64,000 nt of DNA from Hydrogenophaga sp. GTDB taxonomy: Bacteria; Pseudomonadota; Gammaproteobacteria; Burkholderiales; Burkholderiaceae_C. The stretch covers positions 1 to 64,000 of the forward strand of contig JAABQG010000002.1 in the NCBI GenBank assembly GCA_011391595.1, written 5' to 3'. Shown piece after piece: positions 23,022 to 31,636 of this stretch (position 1 is its first letter; each line of letters opens with the position of its first letter). The notes beneath the pieces are model-generated. The model was not told where the DNA came from. It saw only the letters and a list, made by a program, of their open reading frames with translations, and searched no databases. The position numbers and the translations under genes were made by a program.

Positions 23022-24235
23022 GGCCGGACCAGTGTGTATTGCACCACGTCGATGTTGGCTTCCGCAAAGGCCGCTTCGCAATAAGCGAGGTAGAACTCCC
23101 AGGTGTGCATGAACTTCTCGTCGAAGCCCTGCTGCATGACCTGCTGGCGGCGCGCCAGGAACTGCTCGCGCCAGCGGCGGAGCGTTTCGGCATAGTCGGC
23201 CCCAAAAGCGAATTCGTCGACCACCTGCAGTCCCGCGGCGGCGGCTTCCCGACGGAATTCGCGCGGGCAGGGCAGGCAGCCGCCCGGAAAGATGTACTGC
23301 TGGATGAAGTCGGTGGACTGGATGTAGCGGTCCCACAGGGCATCATCGATGACGATGCTCTGGATGCAGGCTTTGCCGCCCGGCTTCAGCAGCCGGTGAA
23401 CCGTCTGGAAGTAGGTGGGCCAGTATTCGCGGCCGACCGCCTCGACCATTTCGATGGAACAGATGGCATCGAACGGCGCATCCTTGATCTCACGGTAGTC
23501 CTGCAGGCGCAGCTCGGCGTGCTTCTGCGTTCCCAGTCTGCCCATTCGGGCCTGCGCGAACGCCAGTTGTTCGGTGGACAGCGTCACGCCGGTGATCGAG
23601 GCCTGGAATTCGGTGGTGGTCATTTCGGCCAGCGCGCCCCAGCCGCAACCAATCTCCAGCACGCGGTCACCCTGCGCAACACCAGCCATGCGCAAGGCGC
23701 GGCGCACCTTGGCATGCTGCGCGGCCTGCATCGGCTGGGTCAGGTCGCCGTCGAACCAGGCCGACGAATAGTTCATCGTGTCGTCAAGCCACAGCTCGTA
23801 GAACGCATTGCCGAGGTCGTAGTGGGCATGGATGTTCTTGCGGCTGTTGACCTTGCTGTTGCGATGCAGCAGATGGCGCAACCGGTACAGCAGTCGCCCG
23901 GCCCAGCTGCCGTGGATCACGTCCTCGACTTCGCGGCGATTGCGCACCAGCACCTGGATCAGGGTGGTCAGGTTCGGCGTGGTCCAGTCGCCGGCGATGT
24001 AGCTTTCTGCAAAGCCGATGTCGCCCGACTTGAGCGCGGCACCACAGACGTTCCAGTTCTTCAGCGTCATCGCCGCATGGGGCAGCGCGCCATTGCCGAA
24101 GCAATGGGTGTCGCCATTGGGCAACTGCATGGTCAGCGTGCCATGGCGAAGTTTCTTCAGCAGTTGCAGGACGCTTCGCGCGGCAGCGGGCGCACCGTGT
24201 GGCAGCGATGGGGTGGGGGCGGTGGTGGTGTTCAT
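23018..24235 (-). CDS. cyclopropane-fatty-acid-synthase family SAM methyltransferase
   Basis: The 405-residue enzyme has an N-terminal lipid-binding region and a SAM-methyltransferase core. The Cfa motifs HYDLGNAFYELWLDDTMNYSSAWF (residues 138-161) and VLEIGCGWGALAEM (192-205), then GVTLSTEQ, CSIEMVEAVG and QYIFPGGCLP, match cyclopropane fatty acid synthases. The conserved active-site cysteine and bicarbonate-binding residues (C..E..) are seen in the ICSIEMVE segment. In this operon type, homologues act on unsaturated acyl chains of phospholipids and may form methylated or furan fatty acids rather than cyclopropanes. It begins 54 bp after the DUF1365 gene. Confidence 0.92.
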   Translation of the reverse strand: MNTTTAPTPSLPHGAPAAARSVLQLLKKLRHGTLTMQLPNGDTHCFGNGALPHAAMTLKNWNVCGAALKSGDIGFAESYIAGDWTTPNLTTLIQVLVRNRREVEDVIHGSWAGRLLYRLRHLLHRNSKVNSRKNIHAHYDLGNAFYELWLDDTMNYSSAWFDGDLTQPMQAAQHAKVRRALRMAGVAQGDRVLEIGCGWGALAEMTTTEFQASITGVTLSTEQLAFAQARMGRLGTQKHAELRLQDYREIKDAPFDAICSIEMVEAVGREYWPTYFQTVHRLLKPGGKACIQSIVIDDALWDRYIQSTDFIQQYIFPGGCLPCPREFRREAAAAGLQVVDEFAFGADYAETLRRWREQFLARRQQVMQQGFDEKFMHTWEFYLAYCEAAFAEANIDVVQYTLVRP

Positions 24236-24289
24236 GGCCGGGTCGGTTTCAGGTCGTCGAACGGGGGGGCTTTGAAAATGGGTCAGGTT

Positions 24290-25075
24290 TCAGTGGCTCT
24301 GGCGGGTTACCAGATCGGTCGGTGGAACAGGCTTGCGCCAGAAAGGCACTTGTTTGAGCCACAGCCTGAGCGCCTGCCAGTGGATGCGCGCCACCACGCC
24401 CAGCGTCAGCGCCGGATAGCGCAGCAGTGCACGACGCAGGCTGGCCGGGGTCACGGGTTCCAGCGCGCCGCTGAGGCTGGTTTCGATCAATGGGCGGCCG
24501 TCAGCGTCGTCATGGTCGACACGGGCGACGATGCGCTCGATGCCGTCATGCGTGGTGCGCATGAAGCGGAAGCGGTAGCTGCCCTGCACGCTGCAGAACG
24601 GCGACACATGAAAGACCTTGTCGGCGCGCAGCGTGGCCCCATGGCGTGGCGCATCCAGCAGATAGCAGTGACGCTCGCCGAAGGTGTTGTTGACCTCCAC
24701 CACGATCGCGCGCAGGGCGTCCCCTGCCGTGTGGCAGTACCAGAAGCTCACCGGCTTGAAGGTGTGGCCCAGCACGCGGGGGTAAGTTTGCAGCCATATT
24801 TCACCGGTGGCGTCGGCGATGCCTTCGCGCTGAAGCAGTTCATCCAGCCAGGCCAGCGCTCCGCCCTGCTGTGGCCCGCGCCCATCGCCGTGGTCGCGGT
24901 CCTGAAAACTGAGCAGTGCGGGGCGGTTGACCGCCAGCGCCTGGCTGCCGTTGGCGCGCAGTTGCCGCATGGGCAGCATCAGGAAATAGGTGCCATAGGC
25001 AAACGCGTGGTGCGCGGGGTGCAGCCGCACGTGGCGGACTTGGCCGAAACCGATGAGAGGTCTTGCAGCGATCAC
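24290..25075 (-). CDS. DUF1365 protein
   Basis: A 261-residue protein of the DUF1365 family. It has an N-terminal HVRLHPAHHAFAYGTYFLMLPM, a PRVLGHTFKPVSFWYCHT segment, VVEVNNTFGERHCYLL, KVFHVSPFC and a C-terminal helix. DUF1365 proteins nearly always lie between a flavin amine oxidase gene and a cfa-like gene, as here, and are believed to act in the same lipid pathway. The start is GTG at 25075, overlapping the oxidase stop by 4 bp (GTGA). The conserved His and Asn-Asn residues suggest an enzyme, not just a chaperone, but no reaction is proven from sequence. Confidence 0.92.
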   Translation of the reverse strand: MIAARPLIGFGQVRHVRLHPAHHAFAYGTYFLMLPMRQLRANGSQALAVNRPALLSFQDRDHGDGRGPQQGGALAWLDELLQREGIADATGEIWLQTYPRVLGHTFKPVSFWYCHTAGDALRAIVVEVNNTFGERHCYLLDAPRHGATLRADKVFHVSPFCSVQGSYRFRFMRTTHDGIERIVARVDHDDADGRPLIETSLSGALEPVTPASLRRALLRYPALTLGVVARIHWQALRLWLKQVPFWRKPVPPTDLVTRQSH

Positions 25076-26427
25076 GCCGCCTCCAGTTCCGGCTCTGGCG
25101 CCGTGGCGGGCGCAGCACGGAGCGGCGCCGGTTTGTCTGCATCCTGCAGGAGCTGCCGCGCAGCACCGAGTCCGGCCTTGAGGCCGTCTTCGTGGAAACC
25201 ATAGCCCATCCACGCACCCGCGAAATAGGTGTGGTGCTGGCCCTGCAGCGCGGGGACGTGTTTCTGGGCGTGAATGGCGGCGAGGTCGAAGACCGGGTGG
25301 TCGTACTCGAATTCGCCGAGGATCTGCGCCTGGGAAATTTCTCGGACCGGGTTCAACGACACCACCACCGGTCGCTCGAACGGCAGCGGCTGCAGCCGGT
25401 TGATCAGATAGTGCAGGCACACGCGCGATGATTCCGTGGCGTCGCTGGCGGCGCGCTCGTAGTTCCACGCGGCCCAGGCCTTGCGGCGCGTGGGAAGCAC
25501 CGAGGTATCGGTGTGCAGCACCGCGCGGTTCGGCTGGTAGCGAATGGCGCCCAGTGCCCGGCGCTCGTCGCGCGAAGGGGCCTGCAGCAAGGCGAGTGAC
25601 TGGTCGGAGTGGGTGGCCAGGATCACCTTGTCGAAAGTATCGGTCCGGCCGTCGGTGACGACCCGCACGCCGTTCTCCGCAATGCAAGGGTCGCGCTCGA
25701 TGCGCCGCACCGGCGTGTTCAGGCGCTTGTCCGCGATGGTGGCGGTGATCTTCTCGACATAGTTGCGGGCGCCGCCCTGAACAGTCCACCATTGCGGGCG
25801 GTTGCTGACTTGCATCAGCCCATGGTTGTGACAGAAGCGAATCATCGTGGCCACGGGGAACTGCAGCATCTGGTCGGTCGGGCAGCTCCAGATACAGCCG
25901 AGCATGGGCAGGAAGTACCAGTCGCGGAACTCGGTGCTGAAGCGGTGCAGGGCCAGGAAATCGGCAAGGGGCTGCATCAGCGCGGCTTCCTGGTTGGCAC
26001 CCGCAATGCGGGTGCACAGCGCATTGAAGCGCAGCAGGTCCCGCAGCATCCGGATGAAGCGCGGGCTCAGGAGGTTGCCGCGCTGCGCAAACACTGTGTC
26101 GAGGCTGGAGCCACTCCATTCAAGCTTGCGACCGTTCAGCGCACCGGGCGCCTGGACCGAAAACGACATGTCCGACTTGACCGTTGCGACACCGAGTTCC
26201 TCAAAGAGCTGGATCAGGTGCGGGTAGGTACGCTCATTGAAAACCAGGAAGCCGGTGTCCACGCCATGGGTGACCAGTCCGGTCGGTGTTGAGAGCGTGA
26301 TGTCCACGGTATGGGTGTGTCCGCCAAAGTAGCGGCCGGCTTCAAACAGGGTGACGTCGGCGCGGCCGCGCAATGCGTGCGCCGCGGAAAGGCCCGAGAT
26401 ACCCGATCCGATGATCGCGACTTTCAT
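25072..26427 (-). CDS. FAD-dependent amine oxidase/desaturase-like protein
   Basis: The 451-residue flavoprotein starts MKVAIIGSGISGLSAAHAL, the GxGxxG FAD-binding fold (residues 7-16), followed by FEAGRYFGGHTHTVD, the GG...HT motif of the amine-oxidase/phytoene-desaturase group. It has VDTGFLVFNERTYPHL, a large substrate domain and the C-terminal YFAGAWMGYGFHEDGLKAG FAD contact. Cluster-mates include DUF1365 and a Cfa-like methyltransferase. In Rhodobacter the counterpart (RSP_1091-like) belongs to the sigma-E singlet-oxygen response and to furan fatty acid synthesis. An in-frame GTG/TTG start lies upstream, but the ATG at 26427 gives the normal N-terminus. Confidence 0.9.
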   Translation of the reverse strand: MKVAIIGSGISGLSAAHALRGRADVTLFEAGRYFGGHTHTVDITLSTPTGLVTHGVDTGFLVFNERTYPHLIQLFEELGVATVKSDMSFSVQAPGALNGRKLEWSGSSLDTVFAQRGNLLSPRFIRMLRDLLRFNALCTRIAGANQEAALMQPLADFLALHRFSTEFRDWYFLPMLGCIWSCPTDQMLQFPVATMIRFCHNHGLMQVSNRPQWWTVQGGARNYVEKITATIADKRLNTPVRRIERDPCIAENGVRVVTDGRTDTFDKVILATHSDQSLALLQAPSRDERRALGAIRYQPNRAVLHTDTSVLPTRRKAWAAWNYERAASDATESSRVCLHYLINRLQPLPFERPVVVSLNPVREISQAQILGEFEYDHPVFDLAAIHAQKHVPALQGQHHTYFAGAWMGYGFHEDGLKAGLGAARQLLQDADKPAPLRAAPATAPEPELEAA

Positions 26428-26903
26428 GGCGCGCTCCGATCCGGCGACGGGTTGGACAAGATTGCCGCGAAGCGCCCCCGGGCGAAGTGAGGAGGGAGGG
26501 AGAAGAAGCACCCGGGGATTTCAGCCAGGCATTGAATGCCCAGCTGGCTTCGCAGCATGAAACTGTTGGGATCAAGCGTGTTGCCCACCTTGGCTTTGAG
26601 GGAAGACCGGCGCCATGAGTTCCCGCGCCAGGCGGAAAATGGGCGGGTGGCTGCGTGAATTAAACTCTTTGTAAAAAATAAGACCATTTGGTATTATTGT
26701 GACTGCTCGGTATATATTTTTGCTAAGCGCGGTGTGATACCCCTCATTCTCACAGGGTTTTCAGGCAATGGCCGGCTTCGCAGGCTGTCCGGGCTGTCCG
26801 TCACACGGCGCCCCTGCCGATGCAACGCCATTTGGCGATTCTGTCAGTCGTGCGGCCTGGCCGTCGCGGGACGGCCGAGCTCAGCGTGCCCGAGGCGGCC
26901 GGC
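26428..26903. other. 476-bp gap with an AT-rich core between two minus-strand operons
   Basis: No credible gene is present on either strand; the short open frames lack any coding signature. The part at 26661-26731 is markedly AT-rich (TAAACTCTTTGTAAAAAATA, a TATTAT, a TATATA) in an otherwise GC-rich gap and must contain the promoter of the lipid cluster or a transcriptional boundary. At 26859-26876 there is a perfect stem (GGCCGTC/GACGGCC, 4-nt loop) downstream of ridA, without a U-tract. Confidence 0.6.
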
Positions 26904-27314
26904 TCAGGCAGGGCTTGCAGCGGCGTCGGGCGCCACGGCCGTGACCTCGATTTCGACCTGGGCCCGCGCCTCCATCAAGGCGGACACCTCCACGCAGGTC
27001 ATGGCCGGAAAGTTGCGCCCCATCACGGCACGGTAGGCCGCGCCCAGTTCGGGCAGCCGGCGCAGATACTCTTCACGGCTCGTCACATACCAGGTCATGC
27101 GCACCATGTGTTCCGGGCCAGCGCCGGCTTCCTTCAAGACGGCCGCCACATTGCGCAGGGTCTGTTCGACCTGGGCAATGAAGTCGTCGGTCTCGAACTG
27201 CTGCTGCGCGTTCCAGCCGATCTGGCCGCCGACGAAGACCAGCGTGCCGCGCGCGGCCACGCCGTTGGCGTAACCCTTGGGGGTGGCCCATCCGGGCGGT
27301 TGCAGGATCTTCAT
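26904..27314 (-). CDS. RidA-family deaminase-like protein
   Basis: A 136-residue protein of the RidA (YjgF/YER057c) family, with LVFVGGQIGWNAQQQFETDDFIAQVEQTLRNVAAVLKEAG and the VRMTWYVTSREEYLRR-LPELGAAYRAVMGRNFPAMTCVEVSAL motif. The conserved arginine that binds the carboxylate of enamines/imines is in the R-N-F-P-A-M-T segment region. RidA proteins hydrolyse enamines to ketones. In the 2-aminobenzoyl-CoA pathway an amino group has to be lost after ring reduction, and a RidA-like protein is part of such clusters. The start overlaps the stop of the ligase gene by 4 bp (ATGA), and it is the last gene of the operon. Confidence 0.93.
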   Translation of the reverse strand: MKILQPPGWATPKGYANGVAARGTLVFVGGQIGWNAQQQFETDDFIAQVEQTLRNVAAVLKEAGAGPEHMVRMTWYVTSREEYLRRLPELGAAYRAVMGRNFPAMTCVEVSALMEARAQVEIEVTAVAPDAAASPA

Positions 27315-28963
27315 GGCGTCCTCAGCTTGAAACGTTGCAGTTTGCCGGTCTCTGTGCGCGGCAGCGTGTCGCGAAACTCGATCTGGCGCGGGTATTTGAA
27401 GGGGGCAATCGTCGCCTTGACGTGATCCTGCAGGGTCTTGACCATCGTCTCGTCCCCGGAGAAGCCAGGTTTGAGCACGCAGAAGGCCTTGACGATCATG
27501 CCGCGTGCGTCATCGGTCACGCCGATCACCGCGCATTCGGCCACGGCGGGGTGGCGCAGCAGGGCGTCTTCCACCTCGGGTCCGCCAACGTTGTAGCCGG
27601 CCGTGATGATCATGTCGTCGTCGCGCGCCTGGTAGACGAAATAGCCGTCGGCGTCCTGCACAAAGGCGTCGCCGGGGTAGTTCCAGCCGTCCTTCACATA
27701 GCGGGTCTGACGCTCGTCGTCGAGGTACTTGCAGCCGGTGAGGCCGATCACCGCGAGCTTGCCCACGGTGCCGCGAGGCAGCTCGGCGCCTTGGTCGTTG
27801 ACCACTTTCGCGGTGTACCCCGGCACCACCTTGCCGATGGCGCCATGGCGCACCTCGGCGCCAGCCGACGAAATGAAGATGTGGAACATCTCGGTGGCAC
27901 CGATGCCGTCGATCATCTCGATGCCGGTGGCCTCGCGCCAGAGGGTTCGCGTGGCGTCCGGCAAGCCCTCGCCGGCGCTTACGCACAGGCGCAGCGACGG
28001 GATTCCGACGGCCTTGGCGAAGGGCGCCATCTGCCGGTAGAAGGTCGGCGCGGTGTAGCAGATCGTGGCGCCGACTTCGCCGATCAGGCGCACCATGGCC
28101 TCGGGCGTGTAGGCGATGTCCGGGTAGTACACCGAGGCGCCGGCCCACATCGGGAAGATCAGCATGCCGCCCAGGCCGAAGGTGAAGGCCAGCGGTGGCG
28201 AGCCCATCACGATGTCATCGGGTGTCGCGCGCAGCACATGGCGCGGCCAGGCCTCGCAGGCGGCCAGCACGTCGCGATGGGTGTGGATTGCGGCCTTGGG
28301 CTTGCCGGTGGTGCCCGAGGTGAAGGCCATCAAGGCAATGTCATCCGCTGCCGTCGGGCAGGGTGCAAATCTGCCGGACTTGCCGGCGCACAACACGCCA
28401 AGATCCGACGGGTCGTCCGACGCGTTGAATTTCACGATCGCGCGTAGCGCGGGGTGATCCCGCTGGGCCTGCTCCAGTTCCGCCTGCAGCGTGGCGTCGC
28501 AGAGCGCCAGCACCGGCTGGGCCTTGTCGATGATGTCGCCCAGCTCGCGGGCGCGCAGCAGCGGCATGGTGGCCACGGCAACCAGCCCGGCCTTGACCAC
28601 CGCCAGCCAGCACAAGGCCATGCCGATCGAGTTGCCCCCGCGCAGCAGCACCCGGTTGCCCGGCACCAGCCCCATGTCCTCGGTCAGCCATTGGGCGATG
28701 CGGTTGACGCGTTCCCCGGCCTGCGCGTAGCTGAAGGTGACGCGGCTGGAGCGCAGCAGGGGGCGCTCGCCAAAGCCCTTGGCGTGCGCCTTGTCCAGCA
28801 GTTCCTCGACCAGGTTCAGCTGTGCCGGGAACTGCAATTCCGGGCGGTCGTAGCGCAAGTTGGGCCATTGGTCCGCCGGGGGCAGGCGGTCGTGGACGAA
28901 GCGGTCAGTCTGGGCGCTGACGCCTTGGGGGGCGAACGCGGGCATGCGTGAGGGCTGGTTCAT
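27311..28963 (-). CDS. abmG: 2-aminobenzoate/benzoate-CoA ligase family
   Basis: The 550-residue AMP-forming aryl-CoA ligase activates an aromatic acid to its CoA thioester. The P-loop is MAFTSGTTGKPKAAIHTH, followed by GSPPLAFTFGLGGMLIFP, the YQARDDDMIITAGYNVGG motif that carries the adenylate contacts, and the catalytic Lys in the C-terminal P-R-T-E-T-G-K-L-Q-R segment. It is of benzoate-CoA-ligase type. Linkage to an AbmA-type monooxygenase/reductase makes 2-aminobenzoate (anthranilate) the best substrate, but a salicylate or benzoate analogue cannot be excluded. The preceding dehydrogenase gene ends 4 bp upstream. Confidence 0.88.
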   Translation of the reverse strand: MNQPSRMPAFAPQGVSAQTDRFVHDRLPPADQWPNLRYDRPELQFPAQLNLVEELLDKAHAKGFGERPLLRSSRVTFSYAQAGERVNRIAQWLTEDMGLVPGNRVLLRGGNSIGMALCWLAVVKAGLVAVATMPLLRARELGDIIDKAQPVLALCDATLQAELEQAQRDHPALRAIVKFNASDDPSDLGVLCAGKSGRFAPCPTAADDIALMAFTSGTTGKPKAAIHTHRDVLAACEAWPRHVLRATPDDIVMGSPPLAFTFGLGGMLIFPMWAGASVYYPDIAYTPEAMVRLIGEVGATICYTAPTFYRQMAPFAKAVGIPSLRLCVSAGEGLPDATRTLWREATGIEMIDGIGATEMFHIFISSAGAEVRHGAIGKVVPGYTAKVVNDQGAELPRGTVGKLAVIGLTGCKYLDDERQTRYVKDGWNYPGDAFVQDADGYFVYQARDDDMIITAGYNVGGPEVEDALLRHPAVAECAVIGVTDDARGMIVKAFCVLKPGFSGDETMVKTLQDHVKATIAPFKYPRQIEFRDTLPRTETGKLQRFKLRTP

Positions 28964-28967
28964 GGCG

Positions 28968-30173
28968 CTACTCCTGCAGAACGGCCTTGCCGATGATGAG
29001 CAGCTGCACTTCGGTGGCGCCTTCGTAGATGCGCAGCGATCGGATGTCGCGGTACAGGCTTTCGACCTTGGCGCCGACCTCCACACCGCGCCCGCCGTGC
29101 ATTTGCAGCGCCATGTCGATCACTTTCTGGGCATTTTCAGTGGCGGTCATCTTGGCGGCCGCGGCGGCTACCGTTCGCTCGCGCGCGCTACCGGCACCGA
29201 GGTCGCGCATCCAGGCGGCGCGGTAGGTGAGCAGGGCGCCGGCGTCGATCAGCGCTGCCATCTCGCCGATCTTGGCCTGCGTGAGCTGGAAGTCCGCCAG
29301 CGTCTGGCCGAACATGCGGCGCTGGCGGACATGCTGCACCGCCTCGGCCAGCGCGCGGCGCGCCATGCCCAGTGCGGCCGCTGCCACCGAAGCACGGAAG
29401 ATGTCCAGCGTCTGCATCGCCAGCTTGAAGCCGCCGTTGACCTCGCCCAGCAGGGCCCCGACGGGCACCCGGCACCCTTCGAAGACCAGCGTCGCCAGCG
29501 GGTGCGGCGCCATCACGTGGATGGCGCGGCTGGCGTCCAGACCCGGGGTGCTGGCGTCCACGATGAAGGCGCTGATGCCGCGGCTGCCACCCTGCGGGTC
29601 GGTCTTGGCGAACACGCAGTAGAAATCGGCCAGTCCGCCGTTGCTGATCCAGGTTTTTTCGCCTTGCAGCACAAAATCAGCCTCTTTTTGCGCATCCCCC
29701 ATCGTCGAATGGTCATAAGTAGCTATGGTTTGCATAGCAGCCACATCCGAGCCGGCCTCTGGCTCGCTCAGCGCAAACGCCGCGATCTTGTCGCCCCGCG
29801 CCACGGCAGGCAAATAAGCCGCCTGCTGCGCCGGCGTGCCGGCCAGCGAGATCGCCCCGCTGCCCAGGCCCTGCATTGCAAACGCAAAGTCGGCCAGCGG
29901 CGAATGAAAAGCCAGCGTCTCACGCAGCACCACCAGCGCGCGCGAGTCCAGCGCCGGCAGCGCGCCGCCGTGTTCGGCGGCCACGCAGTAGCGCAGCCAG
30001 CCGCCGTCGCCCAGGCGGCGCACCCAGTCGCTGCAGGCGGCGCGATCGTCGGCCTCGTCAACCGCCTGGGCCGGCGTCCAGTCGCGCAGGCCGTCGGCCA
30101 GCTGGCGGTGGGCCGCGTCGAAGAAGGGCAGGCCCAGATGGCCGGTGGGTGCGCGCAGGTCGGTGGCGGCCAT
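28968..30173 (-). CDS. acyl-CoA dehydrogenase with a repeat-derived insert
   Basis: A 401-residue flavin-dependent acyl-CoA dehydrogenase, expected to take part in the beta-oxidation-like ring opening of the CoA thioester. SEPEAGSDVAAMQ contacts the FAD, GGRGVEVGAKVESLYRDIRSLRIYEGATEVQ carries the catalytic Glu in YEGATE. Between the SEPEAGSD and WISNGGLAD motifs the protein has an extra TYDHSTMGDAQKEA segment encoded by a repeat copy; that loop is normally short (the canonical text is GSDV...T.A...G....L.G.K.WI.N). The insert may be tolerated because it lies at the surface. The gene is followed by the aryl-CoA ligase at a 4-bp gap and preceded by a hydratase gene. Confidence 0.9.
   Translation of the reverse strand: MAATDLRAPTGHLGLPFFDAAHRQLADGLRDWTPAQAVDEADDRAACSDWVRRLGDGGWLRYCVAAEHGGALPALDSRALVVLRETLAFHSPLADFAFAMQGLGSGAISLAGTPAQQAAYLPAVARGDKIAAFALSEPEAGSDVAAMQTIATYDHSTMGDAQKEADFVLQGEKTWISNGGLADFYCVFAKTDPQGGSRGISAFIVDASTPGLDASRAIHVMAPHPLATLVFEGCRVPVGALLGEVNGGFKLAMQTLDIFRASVAAAALGMARRALAEAVQHVRQRRMFGQTLADFQLTQAKIGEMAALIDAGALLTYRAAWMRDLGAGSARERTVAAAAAKMTATENAQKVIDMALQMHGGRGVEVGAKVESLYRDIRSLRIYEGATEVQLLIIGKAVLQE
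29675..29733 (+). repeat. interspersed repeat, copy 6 (inside the acyl-CoA dehydrogenase gene)
   Basis: CTCTTTTTGCGCATCCCCCA, TCGTCGAATGGTCATAAGT and AGCTATGGTTT match the family. The opposite-strand reading frame gives TYDHSTMGDAQKEA, nearly the same peptide as copy 2 in the aminotransferase. Confidence 0.85.
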
Positions 30174-30174
30174 C

Positions 30175-31029
30175 TCAGTCGCCTCCGAAGACGGGTTTCT
30201 GCTTCGCCGCAAACGCTTCGTATGCGCGGCGGAAATCCTGCGTCTGCATGCAGATCGCCTGCGCCTGGGCTTCGGCCTCGACCGCCTGCTCGATGGTCAT
30301 GGCCCATTCCTGCTGCAGCATGGTCTTGGTCATGGCGTGGGCGAAGGTGGGGCCGGCGGCCAGCTCGCGGGCCATCGCCGTGGCGGCGCTCAGCAAGGCG
30401 TCGCTCTCGTGCAGCGCGTTGAAGAAGCCCCAGGCCAGCCCTTCCTGAGCGGTCATCGCGCGGCCGCTGAACAGCAGTTCGGACGCGCGGCCCTGGCCGA
30501 TCACGCGTGGCAGCAGCGCGCAGGCGCCCATGTCGGCGCCCGCCAGCCCGACGCGGGTGAACAGGAAGGCGGTCCGGGTGGTGGGTGTTCCGTAGCGCAG
30601 GTCGCAGGCCAGCGCCATCATCGCGCCGGCCCCGGCGCAGATGCCATCGATGGCGCCGATGATAGGCTGCGGGCAGTTGCGTAGGGTCTTGATCAGGTCG
30701 CCGGTCATGCGGGTGAACTCCAGCAGCTCGGGCATGGTCATCTTTGTCAACGGCCCGATGATCTCGTGCACGTCGCCGCCCGAGCAGAAGTTGCCGCCCG
30801 CGCCGGTGACCACCACCACCTTCACATCGTTGGCGAATTTCAGGGCCTGGAACAGGTCGCGCAGCTCGGCGTAGGAGTCGAAGGTCAGCGGGTTCTTGCG
30901 CTCTGGCCGGTTCAGGGTGAGCGTGCCCACGCCGGCTTCGAAAGACCAGCTGAAATGCCTTGCGGCATAGCCCGCCTTGGCCTCGAACTGGCCGCGCATG
31001 GGGTTGGTGGGGCCGATGAAATGCTTCAT
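30175..31029 (-). CDS. enoyl-CoA hydratase/isomerase family protein
   Basis: A 284-residue crotonase-fold enzyme. The oxyanion-hole strands are in [21 protein letters not shown] and [24 protein letters not shown], with the second Gly-rich stretch typical of crotonases. The active-site acids of the hydratase are partly replaced ([24 protein letters not shown]), so hydration versus isomerisation versus ring opening is unclear. Genes like this follow the monooxygenase/reductase in the aerobic 2-aminobenzoyl-CoA pathway. The ATG at 31029 has an AGGAG site 8 bp upstream. Confidence 0.88.
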   Translation of the reverse strand: MKHFIGPTNPMRGQFEAKAGYAARHFSWSFEAGVGTLTLNRPERKNPLTFDSYAELRDLFQALKFANDVKVVVVTGAGGNFCSGGDVHEIIGPLTKMTMPELLEFTRMTGDLIKTLRNCPQPIIGAIDGICAGAGAMMALACDLRYGTPTTRTAFLFTRVGLAGADMGACALLPRVIGQGRASELLFSGRAMTAQEGLAWGFFNALHESDALLSAATAMARELAAGPTFAHAMTKTMLQQEWAMTIEQAVEAEAQAQAICMQTQDFRRAYEAFAAKQKPVFGGD

Positions 31030-31087
31030 ATCAGTTCTCCTGCAAGGGGGCGCCGGCGCTGTGGCGGGGTGTCGGGCGGGCGGGGGT

Positions 31088-31567
31088 TCATCCGGCCTCC
31101 TGAAAGCGGGTTTTGACCTTGCCGAGCAGCAGGTGCAGGCGGGCAATTTCGTCGTCGTCCAGAGCGGCGAAGGCTTCCACGATCCAGCCTTCGTGCGAGC
31201 TGGCCATGTCGTCGAACGCGGTACGCCCTTTGGGGGTGAGGCGCACGCGCCAGGCGCGGCGGTCGCCCTCCACGTCGATGCGCTCCACCAAGCCTTCGGC
31301 CACGAGCTGATCGGTGATGCCGGTGACGTTGCCGCCCGTCACCATCATGCGGCGCGACAGCTCGTTCATGCGCAGGCCTTCGGGCGCGCGCTCCAGCTGG
31401 GCCATCAGGTCGAAGCGGGGCAATGTGGTGTCGAACTGCTCGCGCAGCGCGGTTCGAACCTGTTTTTCCACCAGTTGCGTGCAGGTCAGCAGGCGCAGCC
31501 ACAGGCGCAGCGCCTCGGGGTGCGCGCTGTGCGCCCGGGCTTCGAGGTCCATCGGAGTGAAATCCAT
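31088..31567 (-). CDS. MarR-family transcriptional regulator of the aryl-CoA operon
   Basis: A 159-residue winged-helix protein of the MarR type. It has a dimerisation helix at the N-terminus ([24 protein letters not shown]), then the [28 protein letters not shown] and the wing [17 protein letters not shown]. MarR regulators of aromatic-CoA operons repress and are released by the aryl-CoA ligand. The gene is inside the operon it presumably controls. The palindrome GTTTAGATCTAAAC lies in the promoter of the operon. A second near-palindrome lies 11-29 bp upstream of its own ATG, within a repeat copy. Confidence 0.93.
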   Translation of the reverse strand: MDFTPMDLEARAHSAHPEALRLWLRLLTCTQLVEKQVRTALREQFDTTLPRFDLMAQLERAPEGLRMNELSRRMMVTGGNVTGITDQLVAEGLVERIDVEGDRRAWRVRLTPKGRTAFDDMASSHEGWIVEAFAALDDDEIARLHLLLGKVKTRFQEAG

Positions 31568-31570
31568 GTT

Positions 31571-31636
31571 TGCTATGTAATCAGTAGCTAATTACGTCCG
31601 CTTCACGCTGGAAGCGTGCGCTTTTTGTTCGAAATC
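31571..31636 (-). repeat. interspersed repeat, copy 7 (overlaps the abmA 3' end and the marR upstream region)
   Basis: The minus-strand reading AAAAAGCGCACGCTTCCAGC, GTGAAGCGGACGT and AATTAGCTACTGATTACATAGC is a divergent copy. It provides the codons for the last residues of the AbmA-like protein ([10 protein letters not shown]) and all of the 35-bp spacer to marR, including the near-palindrome GTAATTAGCTACTGATTAC at 31578-31596. Confidence 0.7.

Noticed and set aside
22886-25204. A 772-residue open frame on the plus strand opposite the cfa/DUF1365 genes
   Set aside because: It is antisense to well-recognised proteins and its composition is that of an out-of-phase GC-rich shadow. No family motif is visible.
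26569-26574. A TGATCC hexamer on the minus strand upstream of the lipid cluster, like a sigma-E (ChrR/RpoE) -35 element
   Set aside because: No matching -10 element lies 16-19 bp downstream, and no rpoE/chrR genes are near. A single hexamer is expected by chance.
26734-27036. A possible small plus-strand gene in the 26.4-26.9 kb gap
   Set aside because: It overlaps ridA antisense and has no ribosome-binding site or coding pattern.
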